Under the pieces are notes generated by a model, which saw only the letters and a program-made list of their open reading frames with translations, did not search any database and had not been told where the DNA came from. Shown here in pieces: positions 7,164 to 10,937 of a stretch of DNA of 10,937 bases. The first letter of the stretch is position 1, and each line of letters begins with the position of its first letter. Both the position numbers and the translations under genes were made by a program. The DNA lies in the NCBI GenBank assembly GCA_904502185.1, contig CAJGDX010000075.1, positions 1 through 10,937 of the forward strand, written 5' to 3'. Source of the stretch: an uncultured Bacteroidaceae bacterium. Lineage in GTDB: Bacteria > Bacteroidota > Bacteroidia > Bacteroidales > Bacteroidaceae.

Positions 7164-7391
7164 TTATTCTATTGTTTCATGTTTTTCGCGTTCGGCGATG
7201 GCATGGGGATTCTCACGGCGCGAATCTCTGTCCTGTGCTTCAACGCACTTTATTCCTCTCTTGCGCATCTCCTTGTTGCCTCCAACGTGTATGTTCGGGA
7301 AGCGTCCATTCTTTTTTATCAGGATGGTTATTGCCATCAGTACCATGCATATGGCAACTATCAGTGTGGTCAGCAAAAGTGTTTTTATCAT
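7164..7391 (-). CDS. Small single-span membrane protein, unknown function
   Basis: This 75-residue protein has one hydrophobic segment (about residues 3-25) followed by KK, which suggests the N-terminus is outside and the charged tail cytoplasmic. The tail holds a compact Gly/Asn/Cys-bearing segment, GRFPNIHVGGNKEMRKRGIKC at 29-49 and then VEAQDR, and a very charged end. I remember similar short Bacteroidales proteins with this segment, but no assigned function; a database search would be needed to confirm. Codon choice and the A/T-rich start context resemble the neighbours, and it is followed after 22 bases by the OmpH-like gene, so joint transcription and an envelope-linked role are plausible. 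The single Cys (C49) in the conserved-looking part could be functional, but there is no CxxC or metal motif. Confidence 0.7.
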   Translation of the reverse strand: MIKTLLLTTLIVAICMVLMAITILIKKNGRFPNIHVGGNKEMRKRGIKCVEAQDRDSRRENPHAIAEREKHETIE

Positions 7392-7499
7392 ATTGCCTTT
7401 TGGGTTTCAGCTTTGTGGGTTTTGCCCCTTTTGGTTTGTTGTAAAAAGAGTGAACAACCGCTTCTTCTGAAAATAAAATGAATTTATAGAGCTTCTTAT

Positions 7500-7530
7500 T
7501 TTGTTCTGAAGCTTGGTTGTACTATCTTTA
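7500..7530 (+). promoter_or_regulatory. Candidate pepD promoter
   Basis: TTTG at 7500-7503 and TATCTTTA at 7523-7530 are 19 bases apart; only the last base of the -7 element departs from TAnnTTTG. It would give a leader of roughly 140 bases before pepD. AGCTTC (7490-7495) and GAAGCT (7508-7513) form a dyad around the -33 element. The rest of the 7392-7680 gap is AT-rich and shows no gene. Confidence 0.4.
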
Positions 7531-7545
7531 ACCGCAAATAGGCTG

Positions 7546-7553
7546 CAAATATA
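7546..7553 (-). promoter_or_regulatory. Candidate -7 element for the minus-strand membrane protein/OmpH-like unit
   Basis: The minus strand reads TATATTTG (7553 to 7546) followed by CA, a full match to TAnnTTTG. It lies about 155 bases upstream of the small membrane protein ATG. No TTTG was found at the expected 19-21-base spacing upstream (the nearest is 35 bases away), so this is a half-supported promoter. Confidence 0.4.
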
Positions 7554-7680
7554 AGCTTTTTGTTTTCTTCTCGATGGCAGAAGCGTGCCAAAAATGAGAA
7601 AAACTGTCGGATAATTGCCGATATTAACTATTTTTTTGAAAAGACAATTTAAACGTTAACAAATTTATACAAAAAAGTTT

Positions 7681-9141
7681 ATGAATATAGCGAATTTGAA
7701 ACCCGAATCGGTGTTTGATTTCTTTTGTAAAATAAGTGATATTCCACGTGCTTCGAAGCATGAAGAGTTGATTTCTGCCTACTTGCAGAATTTTGGCAAG
7801 AGCCTGGGATACGAGACTATAGCAGATGCTGCGGGCAATGTGCTTATTAAAAAACCTGCTTCCCCCGGTTACGAGAACCGCAAGACTATAATTCTTCAGG
7901 GACACATGGATATGGTCTGTGACAAACGACCCGATGTTGTGCACGACTTTTCGAAAGACCCTTTGAAACTCTTTGTCGAAGGTGAATGGCTTAAGGCCGA
8001 GGGTACTACTCTTGGTGCCGACAATGGCATTGGTGTTGCGGCTGCAATGGCTGTGCTTGCCGACAAGAGTCTTAAACATGGTCCTGTGAACTGCCTCTTT
8101 ACGGTAGACGAGGAGACCGGTCTGACAGGTGCCGAGGTTCTTGAACCCTCTATGCTCGATGGCGATATTCTCATCAATCTTGACTCGGAGGACGAGGGCG
8201 AGATATTCATCGGTTGCGCAGGTGGCTTGTGTACGTATGCCGATTATAGATTTATGTGGCAGCCTATTGCCGGAGATATGTTCTTCTTCAAGGTGGAGAT
8301 TTCGAGCCTTACCGGTGGTCACTCGGGTGACGATATCAACAAGGGACGTGCCAATGCAAACAAACTGCTTGCACGCTTCCTGCTGAAAATGGCCGAGAAA
8401 TATGAGTTCTACCTCTGTTCCATCGATGGTGGCAGCCTGCATAATGCAATTCCGCGCGACGCTTCAGCGGTGTTTGCTGTTCAGAGTGCCGACAAAGAGT
8501 CAGTGCGCATAGACTTCAACCTTTTTGCTGCAGATATTCAAGAGGAGTTTGCTGTTACCGAGCCTAATGCGAAGTTCCTGTTACAGAGTACCGACCCGTG
8601 CAGAAGAGCTATTGACAAAAAGGTGGCTCTTGGCTTGCTGAAGTCCTTGAATGCAGTGTTCAATGGAGTGTATGCGATGAGTCAGGATGTTCCGGGGCTT
8701 GTAGAGACATCGAGCAATCTTGCATCTGTCAAGATGAACAGTGAGAGCTCTATTGCAGTTGTCACCAGTCAGCGCAGTGCCATTGTGTCGGCCCGTGAGG
8801 ATGTTTCGCAGGCGGTTGGCGCAGCCTTTGAACTTGGTGGCGCAAAGGTAAGACGCAGTGGCGGCTATCCCGGATGGAAACCTAACCCTCAGTCGGAAAT
8901 TTTGAAGGTGGCAGGCGATGTATATCGCGAGCTTTATGGCGAAGAGATAAAGATCAAAGCCATTCACGCAGGCCTTGAATGTGGTCTTTTCCTCGAAAAG
9001 GCTCCTCGTCTGGATATGATATCATTCGGCCCCACAATGCGTGGTGTACACTCTCCCGACGAGAAACTGAACATTCCTTCTGTTGAACGTTTCTGGAATC
9101 ATCTGTTGGCACTGCTCGAGCAGGCTCCGTCGAAAAAGTAA
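7681..9141 (+). CDS. pepD: Aminoacyl-histidine dipeptidase (Xaa-His dipeptidase, peptidase M20C)
   Basis: This 486-residue cytoplasmic zinc peptidase hydrolyses dipeptides, classically Xaa-His such as beta-Ala-His (carnosine), releasing amino acids for growth. Length and motifs are normal for PepD. Di-zinc ligands and catalytic residues are in place: GHMDMV with H75 and D77, LGADNG with the bridging D114, DEETGLTGA with the catalytic base E144 and ligand E145, NLDSED with D168, and the C-terminal GVHSPDE with H457. The lid/dimerisation domain lies between roughly 185 and 385 and includes GGHSGDDI at 212-219. There is no signal peptide. The ATG at 7681 follows an A/T-rich leader and gives the usual family N-terminus (LKPESVFDFFCKIS). 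It is transcribed divergently from the OmpH-like unit. The exact substrate range cannot be read from the sequence. Confidence 0.96.
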   Translation: MNIANLKPESVFDFFCKISDIPRASKHEELISAYLQNFGKSLGYETIADAAGNVLIKKPASPGYENRKTIILQGHMDMVCDKRPDVVHDFSKDPLKLFVEGEWLKAEGTTLGADNGIGVAAAMAVLADKSLKHGPVNCLFTVDEETGLTGAEVLEPSMLDGDILINLDSEDEGEIFIGCAGGLCTYADYRFMWQPIAGDMFFFKVEISSLTGGHSGDDINKGRANANKLLARFLLKMAEKYEFYLCSIDGGSLHNAIPRDASAVFAVQSADKESVRIDFNLFAADIQEEFAVTEPNAKFLLQSTDPCRRAIDKKVALGLLKSLNAVFNGVYAMSQDVPGLVETSSNLASVKMNSESSIAVVTSQRSAIVSAREDVSQAVGAAFELGGAKVRRSGGYPGWKPNPQSEILKVAGDVYRELYGEEIKIKAIHAGLECGLFLEKAPRLDMISFGPTMRGVHSPDEKLNIPSVERFWNHLLALLEQAPSKK

Positions 9142-9144
9142 CCT

Positions 9145-9210
9145 TGCAACGAATAACCAGAAAGTAATTTGTTGCACCCATTATAATAAATGGGGGTTGT
9201 TGAACGTTCA
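9145..9210. other. Cluster of dyads between pepD and the beta-helix lipoprotein
   Basis: Three symmetric elements fill this 96-bp gap. TGCAAC (9145-9150) and GTTGCA (9171-9176) form an inverted repeat with a 20-base loop. CCCATT (9177-9182) and AATGGG (9189-9194) form a 6-bp stem with a 6-base loop. TGAACGTTCA (9201-9210) is a perfect 10-base palindrome. None is followed by a clear T run. The first two could end the pepD transcript and the last could be an operator for the next gene; no convincing TAnnTTTG promoter is seen here. Confidence 0.4.
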
Positions 9211-9237
9211 TTATAGGAACTTTCACATCGCAAAACC

Positions 9238-10710
9238 ATGAACTTGAAAATAAAATACATACTTGTATCCCTTCTGATGTCGGTATTCGTCGTTGCGTGC
9301 AGCGACGATGCCGATTTTTCGTCCGACCCTACGCTTCGTCTTGAATTCTCGGGCGATACAATATCGTTCGATACTCTGTTTACGGAAATTGGCTCTCCCA
9401 CAGCGTCGTTCCTTGTTTTCAACCGCAACGGCTCTTCGTTGAGGATAAACAGTGTGGCATTGGGCGGTGGCGATTCATCGCCTTTCCGTGTGAATGTCGA
9501 CGGGCAGCATGGCAACGAAATACGCGATGTCGAGGTTCGTAAGAATGACAGTATTTTTGTTTTTGTGAATGTGTCGCTCGACCGAAATGAACGTGATATT
9601 CCTTTCGAAGTGCGCGACTCGCTGGTCTTTGTTATGGAGAGCGGTCACAGGCAGTGGGTGCAACTGGTGGCATACGGACAGGATGCAACAGTGTTGCGTG
9701 CGCCTCTGTTCGACAGCGATACTACACTGGCGGCAGGTGCATACATCATACACGACAGTCTGACAGTTGCCGAAGGTTGTCGTCTGACGCTGCCCGCGGG
9801 CTGTTCGCTCTATTTCCATAGTGGAGCATGGATGAATGTGTGTGGCTCGCTGTCGGCGCAGGGAAGCAAAGAACGACCCGTCGTTTTTCGTGGTGATCGC
9901 ACCGACAATATGTTCGACTATCTCCCCTACGACCGCGTGCCGGGGCAGTGGGGTGGCATCACCTTTCAGCCGACCAGCAATGGCAACACTCTTGACCACT
10001 GCGACCTGCACAGCGCAAACTATGGCTTGCGTATGCTGTCGGGTGATACAACTGTGCAGCGCCTGACGGTTACAAACTCGTCAATCTGTAATTTCTCGGG
10101 CAATGCGCTTGAGTGCGAAAATGCACGCGTGGATGTCGGTAATACGCTTATAGCCAATGCCGGTGGCAATTGTGTGAAGGTGGTTGGTGGCAGTGTGCGT
10201 TTCGTTCATTGCACCATCGCCAATTTCTACGTCTGGACACAGCGCGAAACAGCACTTGCCCTGCACAATATGCTCGAAGGCAGTGTGGCTCCTTTGCGTG
10301 AGGCTCTTTTTGCCAACTGCGTCATTGCCGGTTCGAAGACCGATGAGATAATGGGCTACCTGTATGAGCTTGGCGACACTGTTCCCGATGGTGCAAACTA
10401 TCGTTTCGTCTCTTCGCTTCTCAATACAAGACCTGCAGCTGACGACGATGAGAATTTTGTCAATATCGTATGGGACGACAAGGAGATAAAACCTTTCGGA
10501 AAAGAGCATTTTGCTCTTATCGACAATTCCGTATACAAATATGATTTTCATTTGGATTCGCTCTCGTCGGCTCGCGGAATTGCCAACAGCGAATACTCGG
10601 CACTCTTCTCTGCCGACCTCGATGGGGTAGCGCGTCCTGCAGAAAATTCCGATGCAGGTTGCTTCCAGTATGTGGAGGTAGAAAGCGGAAAGGTTAAAAC
10701 TGAAATGTAA
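9238..10710 (+). CDS. Putative surface lipoprotein with right-handed parallel beta-helix
   Basis: The 490-residue protein begins with a lipoprotein signal: hydrophobic residues 8-20 and FVVAC with C21. The mature end reads CSDDAD, resembling the Ser-Asp-rich lipoprotein export signal described for Bacteroides, so exposure on the outer face is likely (inference). Residues ~30-150 look like an immunoglobulin-like beta domain (DTISFDTLFTEIGSPTASFLVFNRN at ~40-64). Residues ~165-345 carry beta-helix features: short strands with Asn/Asp/Gly turns such as GQWGGITFQPTSNGNTLDHCDLHSANYG (236-263), LTVTNSSICNFSGNALECENARV and FVHCTIANF. The C-terminus ends in DLDGVARPAENSDAGCFQY (460-478), an ending I associate with bacterial parallel beta-helix proteins. 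No catalytic Asp/Lys set of a pectate lyase was recognised. A sugar- or polymer-binding role is possible but unproven. The stop codon directly abuts the tandem repeat. Confidence 0.75.
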   Translation: MNLKIKYILVSLLMSVFVVACSDDADFSSDPTLRLEFSGDTISFDTLFTEIGSPTASFLVFNRNGSSLRINSVALGGGDSSPFRVNVDGQHGNEIRDVEVRKNDSIFVFVNVSLDRNERDIPFEVRDSLVFVMESGHRQWVQLVAYGQDATVLRAPLFDSDTTLAAGAYIIHDSLTVAEGCRLTLPAGCSLYFHSGAWMNVCGSLSAQGSKERPVVFRGDRTDNMFDYLPYDRVPGQWGGITFQPTSNGNTLDHCDLHSANYGLRMLSGDTTVQRLTVTNSSICNFSGNALECENARVDVGNTLIANAGGNCVKVVGGSVRFVHCTIANFYVWTQRETALALHNMLEGSVAPLREALFANCVIAGSKTDEIMGYLYELGDTVPDGANYRFVSSLLNTRPAADDDENFVNIVWDDKEIKPFGKEHFALIDNSVYKYDFHLDSLSSARGIANSEYSALFSADLDGVARPAENSDAGCFQYVEVESGKVKTEM

Positions 10711-10937
10711 CGATAGTTGCTTCGCTTTTATTGCTACATGCCTTGTTGCTTTGCAACCGCATCCCACGCGGCATCACTTTCAGCGATGCTTCGCGTGACT
10801 GCTACTCAAGGCATCTGGCGATAGTTGCTTCGCTTTTATTGCTACATGCCTTGTTGCTTTGCAACCGCATCCCACGCGGCATCACTTTCAGCGATGCTTC
10901 GCGTGACTGCTACTCAAGGCATCTGGCGATAGTTGCT
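10711..10937. repeat. Perfect 108-bp tandem repeat, continuing past the window
   Basis: Copies run 10711-10818 and 10819-10926, with the first 11 bases of a third at 10927-10937; I saw no difference between copies. The array begins at the base right after the preceding stop codon. Each unit is rich in inverted repeats: ATGCCTTG (10738-10745) with CAAGGCAT (10807-10814) as an outer stem, enclosing TTGC/GCAA (10746-10749/10753-10756), CCGC/GCGG (10757-10760/10768-10771), and TCAC + GCGA pairing with TCGC + GTGA (10774-10777, 10783-10786, 10791-10798). The period is a multiple of three and one plus frame is open throughout, but it has no ATG. Confidence 0.95.

Noticed and set aside
7076..7481. 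Overlapping plus-strand ORFs rich in Phe, Leu and Cys
   Set aside because: They are antisense to the small membrane protein and the signal region of the OmpH-like gene; the hydrophobic bias reflects the complement of that sequence.
7624..8442. 272-aa minus-strand ORF opposite pepD
   Set aside because: It is antisense to pepD, whose zinc ligands are all intact, and runs into the intergenic region; no domain is recognisable.
10704..10937. Open plus-strand frame running through the 108-bp repeat (36 codons per unit)
   Set aside because: There is no ATG start, and a stop-free frame of 36 codons is expected fairly often by chance; perfect repetition simply propagates it.
10711..10937. CRISPR array or tRNA gene in the terminal repeat
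   Set aside because: The copies abut with no unique spacers, and the cloverleaf-like stems lack tRNA arm lengths, conserved T-loop bases and an anticodon arm.

Overview
The window looks like a chromosomal segment of a Bacteroidales bacterium (Prevotella/Bacteroides/Muribaculaceae-like; genus not resolved). The signs are a SerS with a Bacteroides-type N-terminus, a single-chain NfnA-NfnB-type fusion annotated in this order as 'DHOD-B subunit/glutamate synthase', an OmpH/Skp-family protein that carries a lipoprotein signal, start codons preceded by A/T-rich leaders rather than Shine-Dalgarno sequences, a promoter of the Bacteroidetes TTTG / TAnnTTTG type, and a lipoprotein whose mature end (Cys-Ser-Asp-Asp) resembles the Bacteroides surface-export signal. 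No phage, transposase, CRISPR or defence gene is visible. The content is mostly housekeeping genes with two repeat-rich edges.

Layout. Bases 1-219 are non-coding and hold two copies of a ~76-bp direct repeat; the copy nearer the gene carries a consensus promoter. It is followed by serS (220-1494) and, 22 bases later, the fused NAD(P)H/ferredoxin-type oxidoreductase (1517-3826), probably one transcript. A long hairpin (3853-3902) separates this unit from a 716-residue lipoprotein of the Cthe_2159-like beta-helix carbohydrate-binding type (3918-6068). A perfect 17-bp inverted repeat (6071-6109) then serves as a terminator between convergent units.

On the minus strand, read right to left, are a 75-residue single-membrane-span protein of unknown function (7391-7164), an OmpH/Skp-like putative lipoprotein (7141-6530), a rho-independent terminator (6498-6466), and a thioredoxin (6440-6141). 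A 289-bp divergent intergenic region (7392-7680) with candidate promoters on both strands separates these from pepD, a Xaa-His dipeptidase (7681-9141). After a 96-bp gap with several dyads comes a second beta-helix lipoprotein (9238-10710). The base after its stop codon begins a perfect 108-bp tandem repeat (10711 to the window end, 2.1 copies visible) that runs out of the window.

There is no obvious single pathway. Themes are protein synthesis (SerS), electron balancing between NAD(H), NADP(H) and ferredoxin (the Nfn-type fusion), envelope proteins (two beta-helix lipoproteins, the OmpH-like protein, the small membrane protein), thiol redox (thioredoxin) and peptide use (PepD). The most unusual signals are non-coding: the promoter-carrying direct repeats, the 23-bp RNA-type hairpin with six G-U pairs, and the structured 108-bp tandem repeat. 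I found no convincing new multi-gene system.
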